Positions 37,224 to 48,783 of a stretch of DNA of 64,000 nucleotides are shown piece after piece; position 1 is the first letter of the stretch; every line of letters begins with the position of its first letter. Made by a program: the position numbers and the translations under genes. The notes under the pieces were generated by a model. It was not told where the DNA came from, did not search any database, and saw only the letters and a program-made list of their open reading frames with translations. Origin of the DNA: Ceratopteris richardii (Eukaryota > Streptophyta > Polypodiopsida > Polypodiales > Pteridaceae); assembly GCA_020310875.1 (NCBI GenBank), contig CM035444.1:112164795-112228794 (forward strand), in the 5' to 3' direction.

Positions 37224-37394
37224 TTGAAGTGAGTTTCGCAGGTTTTCTCAAGAGATAGGGGAAATCTTTACGAAAACGAGGTCGCCCTGTATAGCTCAAG
37301 GGTTTGCACGCATCAATCGAACAGATCTGCCACCCGCATTACCAACTTAGGGTGATTTAAGGGTTCCCGCACAGATTGTTGTAGAAACTCGCCC

Positions 37395-37407
37395 TTCCAG
37401 AATGTTC
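37395..37407. promoter_or_regulatory. Perfect three-unit heat-shock element
   Basis: TTCCAGAATGTTC fits TTCnnGAAnnTTC exactly and lies 172 bases upstream of the FKBP start codon. Heat-shock factor trimers bind this pattern, and ROF1/FKBP62-class genes are known to be heat-induced. A weak TATA-like CTATACAG (minus strand, near 37290) lies between it and the start, a spacing that suits a promoter element. Binding itself is inference. Confidence 0.65.
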
Positions 37408-38050
37408 TTGTCTTGCGTTGTTAGGAAGCTCCATTTGGATCGAGAGTCATGGCTCGTCTTGTGCGATGAAATTGTTCTAAAGATGAAAAGTTGACAAGAT
37501 CAAATTCCACACGTTCAACCTCATTTCCTTCTAGCATCCATTCATCATGTTCAATCTCATTTCCTTCTACCAGGTGATGCTTGTGGAAAGATGTTTTTTG
37601 GACCTCTTTCCAACAATCTTACAAGGGAATAAGGAAAGACCCCATGATTCACATGTTCTTCTTTTTGTGAGAGGTTCTATATTTGAGTCTTAAGAAATGT
37701 GGAAGTTGAGCGTAGTGCTAAATACATTGAACTTCTTGATTGAGCGTTCACTCTCCATTACCTTCAAATGCTAGTCCCTGAATAATACCAAGAAACCCTT
37801 TTTCTACTAAATGATATTCTCATTAACATCGTCCAACAAAAACCACCATACATATCCCTTATCATGCTATATGATGAGGTCAGATATGTGATCAAAAAAA
37901 GATATCTAGTCGAAAAAATAGCCATATCTCTCTCGTTACTTGTCCAAAATTGAGTATATGACGAGAACCAACCTCTACATTGATAGACCACTTGAGAAGA
38001 TCTACATCGACAAAAACAATGTGCTTTGAAGTCACGACCTCTCATAACAA
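37408..38050. other. Unassigned upstream intergenic sequence
   Basis: No gene, LTR or repeat family recognised. A near-duplicate phrase (CATTTCCTTCTA followed by a C-rich word) occurs at about 37523 and 37559. Confidence 0.4.
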
Positions 38051-38051
38051 T

Positions 38052-38600
38052 TGTTGTATAACTATATAGGTCTAAGGGGTAGAACCCTTGGGTTTCTAGG
38101 TGTGAAACCCTTGGGATTTATTATTTACTTACACCTATCAGATGGGTCTTGAACCTTAGGGTTAATTCTCTAAGATTGAGTACCTTAGGTTTGATTGAAA
38201 GCTTCTCCTAGCCACTTGATTTGTACGTGAGAGATTGGAGGGTCTTTTTTTAGAAGGCATGTGATTTCCTAAGCTTGGAAACCATGTGATCGCTTTGGGA
38301 CCCATGTGATGGAAGGTACACATGTCCCCTTGAGGGTGAGTTACCCTCTTAGACTTGGAGCTATATATTGGAGGGGTTGATTGGCTAGATACATGCATCT
38401 CTATCCTTAGTCTGAGTCTAGCTAGTTAGTTAGGTACCTAGTTTGATTTGTTTGTGGAGGTTATAGTTCTTCCACAATAGTGGCATCAAAGCCATGGCTT
38501 CATCCTAGCATGATTTTTTGCTTTACTCTTATTGAAGAGTTGGTGCAGAGCATAGTCTTCTTCAAATTTAGGATGTTGACACCATTGGGGTTGCCTTGAA
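38052..38600 (+). mobile_element. LTR and primer-site remnant (copia C-like)
   Basis: A candidate LTR from TGTTGTATAAC (38052) to TTCCACA (38476) is followed by the 4-base spacer ATAG and a degenerate initiator-tRNA-Met-type primer site (38481-38493, TGGCATCAAAGCC). The same ATAG spacer precedes the primer site of family C at 4706-4709. An ATG and a few codons follow (38494 on), but no gag is recognisable. LTR limits are tentative. Broken remnant. Confidence 0.5.
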
Positions 38601-38670
38601 AGTTGTGCCGCATGGGATATCTTATTCTCTTTTCGTTTTATCTAATAAAAAGAAACCAAGGGAGTCCATA

Positions 38671-39000
38671 CACTACTAGAAACTTGGGGGTGTAGCGATG
38701 CCCACCCATTGAAAAAAAAATGCATTTCGTCGCTTATGCGATGAAAGCATCGCATAAGCGACAAAACTATTTTTTATTCAAAAAAAAAGAAACCTTGTCG
38801 CATAAATGATGCAGAGCATGCTTATGCGACGCTAATTTGCATCCTCACAATTAGTGTCGCTAATTAGTCATGCTCGTACCGACGTTCGCAAACTGATTGC
38901 GATGTTTGAGCATCGCATAAGCGACGTTTCCAGATCCAGAGCGTCGCATAAGCGACGTTTCCTGATCTAGAGCGTCGCATAAGCGATGCACTAGAATGTA
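38671..39000. mobile_element. CACTA-type DNA transposon end with subterminal repeats
   Basis: CACTACTAGAAAC at 38671 matches the usual plant CACTA (En/Spm) terminal inverted repeat. It is followed by subterminal repeats of the type TCGCATAAGCGA, the pattern of transposase-binding arrays in this superfamily. Copies are at about 38750, 38912, 38943 and 38974. The last three fall in a 31-base tandem (GCGTCGCATAAGCGACGTTTC then GATC). A perfect 15-bp hairpin with a 4-base loop lies at 38729-38762. The opposite terminus was not found, so this is one end of a disrupted element. Confidence 0.7.
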
Positions 39001-39029
39001 AAAAAAAAATGATTTCTCCTGGCACATTT

Positions 39030-39734
39030 GTGCTGAGACTGAGATGTGTGTGTGTGAGAGAGAGAGAGAGAGTACGTGCACACACATTCCTCCTAGCGAC
39101 GGTCGAAGAGAGGCAAAGGTAAGTAGACACACACACACACATATACACATGCATACACACTCACATATATACACACATAGACACAAATATACACACATAT
39201 ACACATAGACACACACACATAAACACACACACATGCACACACATACACACACATACACACATAGACACATACACATATATACACACACATATATATACAC
39301 ACATAGACACACACATACACACATAGACACACACACATATGCACACACATACACACACACATAGACGCATACACACACATATGCACACACATACACATGC
39401 ATACACACACATATATACACATACACATGTATATACACACACACATACACACAAATTTACACACACACATATACATGCATACACACACATATATACACAT
39501 ACATACATATATACACACATAAACACACACACATAGCCACACACATACACACAAATTTACACACACACAGATTTACACACACACATACACATGCATACAC
39601 ACACACATATACACACAGACACACACATACACACACACACATACACACATAGACACACACAAATACACACACATGTATACACACACATGTATACACACAC
39701 ATACACACATAGACACATACACACATAGAAACAT
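39030..39734. repeat. (TG/GA) and (CACATA)n microsatellite tract, left half
   Basis: A short TG-GA run (39041-39071) is followed after about 55 bases by about 600 bases of CACATA/CACACA units from 39128. The tract resumes at 48784 on the other side of an LTR element, so the two halves were one tract before that insertion. Confidence 0.92.
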
Positions 39735-39883
39735 TGTAATAAAGTAAGTCTATGGTCTAGGGATCCGATTGCTTCAAACAGATCTAAAATCGGATATTGT
39801 TTGGTCACTTGTCTGTAGGACCAAAGATCTCAAGAATAGACTCAAGCATAAGTTCATGTGCTCTCATACTCAAGTAATCCACT

Positions 39884-39938
39884 TAGCCTAGTGGTTAGGT
39901 CTCATGGTTGTGAAGGAGGAGGCCTTGGGTTCAATCCC
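39884..39938 (+). promoter_or_regulatory. tRNA-like Pol III promoter (box A/box B) in the 5' LTR
   Basis: Box A TAGCCTAGTGGT (39884-39895) fits TRGCNNAGYNGG exactly. Box B GGTTCAATCCC (39928-39938) fits GGTTCRANTCC closely, 32 bases downstream, and GGG/CCC flanking the TTCAATC loop can form a T-arm. The 3' LTR has the same pair (box A 48446-48457, box B near 48490), slightly more diverged in box B. The box A is almost identical to that of the SINE at 33526-33882. Confidence 0.65.
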
Positions 39939-40454
39939 CATGGGGAGCATGGGGAGAGAGTTTTGCCCAAGGAGCTCTAGAGCCTTCTAACTCAAGTTAA
40001 GGTGAGTTAACATGAGTCCAGTGGACTTAACTCAAGAGGTGAGTACAACTACCACTAGTGGACTCTAGTAGAACATATGAAAGGAGTGTAGGAGATTGCA
40101 CATGCACTTGTGGACTCTAGTTACATTTGTGGTCCTCGTTGATTCGAGTAGCTATATATACAGGCATAAGGTTGGGAGGAGAGTCATCTCTCTAGTGCTC
40201 CTTAGGTTGTTACATTGGTATCAAAGCTCTAGGAAAGCTTCCATGGAGACCTTTGATAGCTCATCCTCTTCCTCATGCAAGCTCTTATAGTTGGCCATTA
40301 GAGAGCTCCTTATTCCAATCTTGATCTTGTGTCGCCATCTTCTTAGTGGCTACTCACGGATGAATTGTAGAGATTCATCCCAAATCTCTCTCAGCGTCCA
40401 TACGGTTGTACCTCCAATCGGAGAGGACAAAAAGACCTTTTGCTTTTGGAGTGG

Positions 40455-41265
40455 TGAGCATGGCACTACGGGTTTGAACGCATGACCTCTTTGTAGATGG
40501 AACTCACGTCTATCCACAACAATAAAGTGTTTTACTGCCCTGAACAAAACCTTATTTTGTCCTGTATAATGATTGCAAACATGATGCAAAGATTGGGTTT
40601 TAATCCCCGGTAGGGGCGCTGAGATTAGTCCACACTATCCAAGAGCACCATGCCCAGGTGATGCCATCTCGCAACATCTACTAAGTACGAAATCTGTTCA
40701 GTTCACTATAGCAAGTGCCATTCGCGACCCATGTTTGACCGCATATTTGTAGAAGAAAACAAAACAAAAAGCGGTTCATTAGCGCAGGTGAATCCTGGAA
40801 TTGATCTCAGAACCTCGGTCGAATAGCCAAAGCGCTCTAAAGCCTATTCATCACAAGCAAAAAGGGCAAAGGTGGTCATGGGCAGGGTTCGAACTTGTGG
40901 CACTGCATGTAGATGGCCATCATCTTATCCAGGAGTGCAATCACGTCGAATAAACGAGGTTAGAGCCAGTACTTTATGGCCTGATTAGCCGCAGCAGAAA
41001 TAAATCAACCAATGATCAAAAGGAATTTAGTATCAATACCAATCATGTGCGGGTTTCGAACATCTAAAATCAGGAAAAGAATGCTCTGTTGCATCCAATA
41101 TAGCAGAACCCTTCGCGTATCCATTCGGCTACTAAATTAATATAGAACGCAAGCCTTCAAACACTGCAATCTTCTAAAGCAGATGGAAAATGAACCAGAC
41201 GAGATTCAATCCCGAGCACTCATGAACCGACAACAGTGCTCAACCATTTTGCTAGGCAATTTTTC
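40455..41265 (-). repeat. Array of tRNA-like modules (tRNA-derived sequences)
   Basis: Read on the minus strand, at least five and perhaps seven segments carry a D-arm/box A-like word followed by a T-arm/box B-like word. Examples: CCTAGCAAAATGGTTGAGC with GGGATTGAATCTC (41206-41256); TAGCCGAATGGATA with GTTCGAAACCC (41051-41133); TGGATAAGATGATGG with GTTCGAACCC (40883-40933); TGGCTATTCGACCGAG with GATCAATTCC (40795-40831); a diverged pair near 40595-40640; and GTGGATAGACG with GTTCAAACCC (40470-40520). The modules at 40470-40520 and 40883-40933 also share CCATCTACA and a TGCCATG-like tail, so they look like diverged copies of one unit. The outermost module has an 8-bp acceptor-like pair, ATGGAAAA/TTTTCCAT. 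None is a complete standard tRNA. Confidence 0.6.
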
Positions 41266-43365
41266 CATTAATGCATATAACAACCTATGCTTGACCCGAG
41301 CCTTGAAGCCATCTCCCATATGGAGTAGTTCCTTTTGCAACTATTCCACAAAGGACATGGAAGGCATCTAAGAAGCATAAGGGTGGTTTTTGTATGCTAC
41401 ATGGCTACATGAAATGGAGACCAAAGGATGGAGAATGGCTTTTCCCAAGGATCAAGGGAAGGATGAAGCTTAATTGGGAGATAAGTATTCTCCAAGTTAA
41501 TGATTGGTTTCATTATTTGTTTTTGGTCTCTGCTATCATGTAGGATGCATTTTTATCATTGAAGGATGGTAGTAAACTTCATTCTTGAAAATCTTGATGC
41601 AAATTATTGAAACCTACATGAAAGCGCATAAACATATTGAAACACTCATTAAGCACAAGCATGTGTATACGAAAGAATGTTTTCATGCACAATTTATATT
41701 TTCTTCTTGCTTGCAAAAGGAATAGGATGCACGCAAGCTTGTGCGCATGTATACTTATAACTTTTTGTAAGGTAGAAGATAGATTGTTTGTGCATGGATG
41801 ATTGGACATGGATGATTGGATGCACACATGTCATGGCCTAGAAGGGATCTCTAGTCGTTGAAGAATAATGTTCTCCCAAGTAGTGAGAAGGAAATTCTTT
41901 AAACTCATTAGATACCAAGTAGTTCCCATGAAGACCCAAACCGCTAGAAGTGATAAAGTCCAATGGTTGATATCACCTGGAAGTGTATCAAAGATTCTTA
42001 GCTTTAGAATCTGAAAAGCATTAGAACATGCTTGGACTTGAGTTAGGGAAAGATCTCTAAAAATCCTGTAGGTAACCCAAAAAAACTTAGAAAAGCTCAA
42101 GAGATCTTAAAGATAAAGACCAAGTCTTTATTTTATCGCATGATCAACAAGACTTGATCAATCTTGACCATGGTTGTCAAAGAATTTGCGATAGGAACTA
42201 CTGTGAAGTCTGCCCAAGTATTGGCAATCAAAATAGTAAATTGTTCCAAGTTTGAACAGAGTAGATATTCCAAGAATAGTAGTTTGCAACCGTGTCGACG
42301 GTACTCATGTCTGTGGAAGGTAAAACATAATGTTTGCCTATCCTTAAAGGGATTTTGGTACAAATCTAGAAAGCATGAGCGGATGCTTAGACTTAAGCAG
42401 TAAAGAGATTCCTATAAAGTCCTCGAGGTAGCTACTTAAAAGCTTTTGTTAGAAAGGAATCTAAAGACAAGAAGTAAACAACTCTTATTGCTACGAATTG
42501 GTTAAGTATAACCAATTGGACTTGAATTGGAAAGATTTCAGAACTTGGAATTCTAATTGGTTTTTCTTTTGAAAACCTTAGTGAAGAAGAATGGATATTC
42601 TATCTACGATTTTCAAGTTCCCAAAGGAAAGCACAAGATCGTAAAACGATTGTGTAGAGGAATCAAAACCTAGAATATCAAGTTACAGATAATGCCTGAA
42701 ACTTCAAAATTCTTGAAGTGAGTAGGTACTCTATCAAGATATGTTTAGACTTTAGGATAAATATCACGCACACATTAATGTGAATATAAAATAGGGTGGT
42801 ATGGGATGCCATATTTTATACTCAGATTGATGTAGGAAAGATGGTATGGGACATCGGACCGTGCGATGATAATTATCTTTTAGTCTCATAATGGATTTTG
42901 AAGTTAGATTTGATCTTCAAGGAAATTAAAACTTTCAAGGATAAGTTTTAATTCAAGGAGGATAAAAGTATGATCTCAAGATACTTCAAGATCAAGTTCG
43001 TAAGAAGATATGAAGTAAGTAACTTCCAAGATCTTCTTGAAACACTTCAAGCTAAAGGGTTGATGATTCAGAAATATTTGATAAGAAATTGTGAGACTTT
43101 GACTTTGACTTGAACCTTTCGATTAAGGAATAGATTGACTAAGTCAAGCCACAAGTTCTTAGTGTAACTTGGAAAATTCAATCCTTTGACTCAAAGCAAT
43201 GCACAAGAATTGCATTCCTAGCTAGCAGTCATAAAGATTGAATATAGGCATGAACTTAGTCTCAAGTGAAGCATCGTTTGAGTAAAAACTCATCAGGAGA
43301 ATGTCAGTGGGTCGACACACTGATGTTGGATATCACACTCGTATCTTGTGGTTGGATGATGTTTT

Positions 43366-46300
43366 TGTTGGAGTTAGACGTCTGCGGAAGCACACGAACA
43401 GCACAAGGAAGAAGAAGAAGCTTGGAGCACAACACACAATACTGAATGTATTACTAGAGAATGTACAAAGATAAGTAGCCCATTAGGGCAATAGGCGTAT
43501 ATACAAGCTGGGGAAAAAAACCTCCTAAAGAGGGAAAAAAGTGCCCCAGCGGTCCTAGAGTGTTCACACACATAACTACCTAAATATATCAACAAACCCC
43601 CCTGGGAGTGATGCGGTGAACAAGTAACTGGCACCCACGGGGCTGAAAAACATGCACTTTTTCATGCAAGTCACCATTCAGAAATGCAGTTTTAATGTCC
43701 AACTGATGTACATTCCAACCATGATGGGTTGCAAGTGCACAAATGCTCCGAACAGTAGTCATACGGCATGTAGGTGCAAAGGTCTCATCAAAATCAATGC
43801 CTCTTTCCTGCCCATAACCCTTTGCAACAAGCCTAGCTTTATACCTATCAACTGTACCATCAGGTTTACACTTCAGCTTGTATACCCACTTATTGCCGAT
43901 GGCCTTCTTGCCAGGAGGCAAGTCACATAAAGACCAAGTACCATTCTTCATTATTGCATCATATTCAGATTGCATAGCAGCCATCCAATTTTTTGAATTT
44001 TGTGCTTCATCAAACGAAACAAGCTCATTCTCATCATAGAGACTAGATGCAACCATAGCATAGCAATCTGATGCAAAAGAGGCACTATGAGAGCCTGATC
44101 GAGTACGATATGACAGAGGTGCATCTAATTTACTATCACGCAAGATCTGCACCATCCATTTTGGCATAGTTCTTGCCTGCTCAATATTAGCTCTCTCATC
44201 AATAAGTGCATCATGTACATCTGCATCAGAAATGGAATTATATGCATCATCACATGAAACCTGCAAAGGCTGAGAAGTTGCCTCATTGGGACCAGCACTA
44301 GACTGTCCACCTGTAAAAAGAGGCAGCAAAGTATCATACATGTCTTTGGAGCTAACAGATGTCTCCTTAGTACATGAAAGCAATGGTTGAATGGCATCTT
44401 CCACAAAAACAAAATGACGGCTAACCTGAATGCGTTTAGTCTGCGGATGATACAGACAATAGCCTTTACTTTCAGAACTGTACCCAACAAAAATACATTT
44501 AACTGCTTTATCATCCAGTTTTCTGCGATGTTGTTCAGGCACTAATGCATATGCCAAACAACCAAAAACACGCAGATGAGCAATAGATGGCTTGCGGTCA
44601 TGCTAAGCCTCATATGGAGTGATAGACTGCAACGCTTTAGTGGGACACTTGTTCAGTACATATGTTGCACACATGACAGCCTCAAGCCAGAAACTATGTG
44701 GTAAAGCCTGACTCTTGACCATACACCAAGCCATCTCCATGAGTGACTTGTTCTTTCGTTCAACAAATCCACTCTGTTGAGGTGTATACAACACTGTACA
44801 TTGGTGTTTTATCCCACGTTCAGCCAAAAATGCATTAAAATCAGAAGACATATATTCCCCCCCTCGATCTAAACGGAGGGTGAACATTTGATATGCTGAT
44901 AGATTTTCAGCCAAAACCAAAAATTGTTTGAAGCACATGAACACTTCGGACTTTGCCTTCAATGGATATACCCATGCATGCCTGGAGAAATCATCGATGA
45001 AAGTCACGAAGTAAAGATAATTCCCAAAAGAAGGTGTCTGCATAGGACCACAAACATCACTATGTACAAGTTGCAATTTCTGAGTAGCCCAAACTGAGCC
45101 ATCTTTTGGAAAGGACGAATGCTGCATTTTGCCCAAAATACAGCCTTCACATACATGTTTTCCAGGTGCCTCAAGTTTGGGCAAAGAGGACACCATTTCA
45201 GATTTCTGCAGGCGTAGCAAACTAGCAAAATTCAGATGACCAAAGCATGCATGCCAAAGCTTTGCATCTGACATAGCCTGAGAATCATTTACTGCACATG
45301 CCAAATCATTTACAGATCTTTCATAGTCTATGAGATTATACAGCCCACGACATAAAATGCCAGAAGCAATAATCACATCGCCGTTTGATAGATCATGAAT
45401 TGTACACCTGTCATGAACAAATTTCACAACCAAGCCAATCTTGGCTAATGCAGAAACTGATAACAGATTCTTCTTGATCCCTGGCACAAATAAAACATCT
45501 GACAAAGTGAAAGAACTACCATCAGCAGTAGTCAAAATGATCTTACCAACTCCCATAACAGGATAAGAGGAGTTGTTGGCACATGTAACAGTATTCCATG
45601 TAGGGGCAGGCTCGAGTGAAGAGAAGAAACTGTGCTGCGAGGTAATATGTTTGGTTGCCCCACTGTCAAAATACCAAACATCTGAGTCTACTGCAAACAT
45701 GCACTGCTCATGAGAAGATGGGTCAAAACTGCAGACAGTAGTAAACACCCATTCTTCTTCCTGCACAAGATTAGCAGACTCTGTTTTTGGTGTAGAGGCC
45801 TCTGCAACAACCATTCCGGCCTCTTTCTTCTTTGCCTCTTTAGCAGCTAGTTTTGGACAGTTCTTTATGATATGATCATTCCCTTTACAGTACTTACAAA
45901 ACAATTTCTACTTTCTGATTTTTTCTCAAGTCTTGGTTCTTCGAATGTGCAGCATTGGCAGATTTCTGCTTACTAGTAGAAGAGCTCCATTTTCCTTTGC
46001 CCTTCTGACTAGCCAGGAAAGCTTGATCTGCAACACGCATAATGGACCTGTTCTGCCTGGACTGATCTTCCTGCAACAGAACAGAGACTAACTCCTCAAA
46101 TGACAATACATTTGGATTGCCTTTCATCATCAACCGAAGAGTAGAAGCAAGACTCTGATATGAATCAGGAAGACCATTCAGAACGGTCTGCACAAGTGAG
46201 CTATCTGGTATAGCCTCATCAGCAGAAATCAATTGTTCCTTCAAGTCTTTGATCTTTGTTAGGAAACTGTCCATAGAATCACCTTCATTCATGTGCTCAC

Positions 46301-47204
46301 TCTCCAACTGTTTTCGGAGGTAAGCAACACGAGCCTCATTCCTAGCTTGGTACAATGTGGTAAGTGTATCCCAAGCATCCTTAGATGTTCTGCAAGAGCG
46401 AATATGAGGAATAATGGCATGTTTGACAAACAAAGCTATCAATGCATGTGCTTGGGCATCTCTGCCATTCCAACGAATCTACTCTGCAGTAGGTGCAGCA
46501 AAAACCGCAGCACGAACAGGAAAATGCAGAATATCATCATCTTCGACACCTTTTGCATAAGCTTCAGTACCTGCAGTTGTAACAGTTACAGGTGTGATAG
46601 GACGTTTTTCAACACCCTGCACAATGTTCCATAGTCCTTTTGCAACCAATACATGTCGCATCATATAAGCCCACAACGAGTAGTTGGTACCATCCAACTT
46701 ATCCTCAACAGCCAACATACGGAATACATCACTGCTTTCAGCCATGGCGGGTGACTAAAATACCTTGATGCAGAAAATTGACTGTATCTCAAAAAGTTGA
46801 ACGGAACTGCCCACATGAGTTCTACTAAACCTGTAGCAGAGTTTGAGACGCTTATACTGGCGAACAGAAATTGGTATATAGCTTTGGCACAAAAAGATGA
46901 ATTAGCCTACAGAAGCGCTGTGATAGTGCGTTCAGAGGCCGAAACGAGAAGTGTCGACAACACCCTAGATGAAGCGACGACCTTCTCTGATACCAATTGT
47001 TGGAGTTAGACGTCTGCGGAAGCACACGAACAACACAAGGAAGAAGAAGAAGCTTGGAGCACAACACACAATATTGAATGTATTACTAGAGAATGTACAA
47101 AGATAAGTAGCCCATTAGGGCAATAGGCATATATAGAAGCCGGGGGAAAAAAACCTCCTAAAGAGGGAAAAAAAGTGCCCCGACGGTCCTAGAGTGTTCA
47201 CACA
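43366..47204 (-). mobile_element. Ty1/copia family B element, best preserved copy
   Basis: A minus-strand element nested in the large LTR element. The 5' LTR is 46998-47204 (its outer end slightly shortened). The primer site GGTATCAGAG lies at about 46985-46995. Gag runs from 46745 (M-A-E-S-S-D) with a zinc knuckle C-K-Y-C-K-G-N-D-H-x4-C, then protease (Y-F-D-S-G-A-T-K-H), pre-integrase (C-F-G-H and C-E-G-C-I-L-G-K), integrase (D-V-C-G-P and D-R-G-G-E-Y) and the start of RT (A-I-G-N-K-W-V-Y-K). A polypurine complement CCCCCC (about 43597-43602) precedes the 3' LTR 43366-43594. The two LTRs differ at about seven positions plus two one-base length differences over some 205 aligned bases by eye, making it the youngest dated insertion here. 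It is nonetheless broken, with a few breaks. Confidence 0.9.
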
Positions 47205-48783
47205 AAAAAATGCTTCAATATCTTGTTGAAACCGATCATTCAGAAGTTAAAGTCCTGGGTCATCAAGTACTTGAATCATAGCAACTTTATATCTTAGAAG
47301 TTTGAATTAGTTATACAGATTTTTAGTTATTTCCTTCTACTTTCCAAATCTTTTGGAATTGACTCAGATATGATATTTGATTCCTTTCACAAAAGTCCAG
47401 GCTGAGCCGATTGGAACTAGATAACTAAATTAAACATCCTAGATGGATGTTGTGTACAAGAGCTTTTTCAATCTTCAAAAGATGAAAAGTCCAAGATTGA
47501 CTTATTCATTTGGGTTTGCTTCCAGTTATTAGCATACCTCTTATGACTTTCTAGAGTTCAGTACACTCTAGAACATAGAAGTTAGGAATTTATCATCAGA
47601 TTGACAATTCCCAAGAACTATCAGTTAAAGTCTTTGAGAAAAGTGTCCTAAGATTGGATGATTTTCATTTTGAAATTGACTTGGTCAAGATATAGTAAGG
47701 TTGATCCAAAGTAAATGGAAAAATTTCTCCTACAATTTACATATGATTTTCAAGCCTATTAGGACCAAGTAGTCCTCAAGTCGGGTGACGAAATCAAGTA
47801 ACTGTTGGTTGGGAGTTAACCATTGTACAAACATCCAAGTCAGATGTTTGGATCAACCAATCTTCAAGTTTTCCAAATCAAATCCAAGAGAATCAAGAGT
47901 TCTCAAAGTCTTGATTGGGATATAAATCCCATCCTAGTTACTAAAGCCCATGCACTAGTCATACCCAAAAATGGACTAGTAATTAGAATCCATCCATTTC
48001 ATATGTTTGTGCCCAGATCGCACATCGAGACACAGTGAAGTGGTTAGGGATGTTTTTAGATCCACCCTTATTATTCATTCACTACTTTCTACTTTGACCT
48101 GTTTATCAAAGTGCAAAGTCGGACGGTGTTTTGAATCATTTGGGCAGGGATCCCACCACAAAGATGACACATGTTCTTCTAGTTTTAGAACATGACCATG
48201 TTCTTTCAGTTTAAGAACATGAGGCTCAAGGGTTGCCTACGGTTATATATATAGCTTTATTTTCGAGGACGAAAATCTTTTCCAAGGGGGGAAAGAATGT
48301 AATAAAGTAGGTCTATGGTCTAGGGATCCGATTGCTTCAAACAGATTTGAAATCGGATACCGTTTGGCCACTCGTCTGTAGGACCAGAGATCTCAAAAAT
48401 AGACTCAAGCATAAGTTCATATGCTCTTATATTCAAGTAATCCACTTAGCCTAGTGGTTAAGTCTCATGGTTGTGAAGGAGGAGGTCTTGGGTTCAATCT
48501 CCATGGGGAGCATGGGGAGAGAGTTTTTCCCAAGGAGCTCTAGAGCCTTCTAACTCAAGTTAAGGTGAGTTAACATGAGTCCAGTGGACTTAACTCAAGA
48601 GGTGAGTACAACTACTATTATTGGACTCTAGTGGAAGATATGAAAGGAGTGGAGGAGATTGCACATGCACTCGTGGACTCTAGTTACATTTGTGGTCCTC
48701 GTTGATTCGAGCAGCTATATATACAGGCATAAGGTTGGGAGGAGAGTCATGCGTGTGGTGGTCATAATCCTTAGGTTGTTACA

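Larger units (their letters stand above)
39735..48783 (+). mobile_element. Large LTR retrotransposon without recognisable coding (LARD-like)
   Basis: A 5' LTR (39735-40214) and 3' LTR (48298-48783) both run TGTAATAAAG ... TTGTTACA. A primer site TGGTATCAAAGC (40216-40227, initiator-tRNA-Met type) follows the 5' LTR. A polypurine tract AAGGGGGGAAAG (48284-48295) precedes the 3' LTR, in a TTTTCGAGGACGAAAAT context typical of Ty3/gypsy chromoviruses. Flanks are AACAT and CACAT, a near-match target duplication. About 4.2 kb of its own interior shows no gag or pol. Its 5' part holds tRNA-like modules. The LTRs differ at roughly 25-32 of 480 positions by eye, mostly transitions. A family B element is nested at 43366-47204. 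Confidence 0.85.

Noticed and set aside
38860-39808. Cys/Val-rich open stretches on the minus strand, and the similar set at 48715-49480
   Set aside because: Translations of CACATA/CACACA repeats. Mutually overlapping frames show they are not genes.
39884-39960. Possible genuine tRNA gene in the LTR
   Set aside because: Box A and box B fit, but no complete acceptor stem or standard anticodon arm could be drawn, and the sequence recurs in both LTRs as part of the element.
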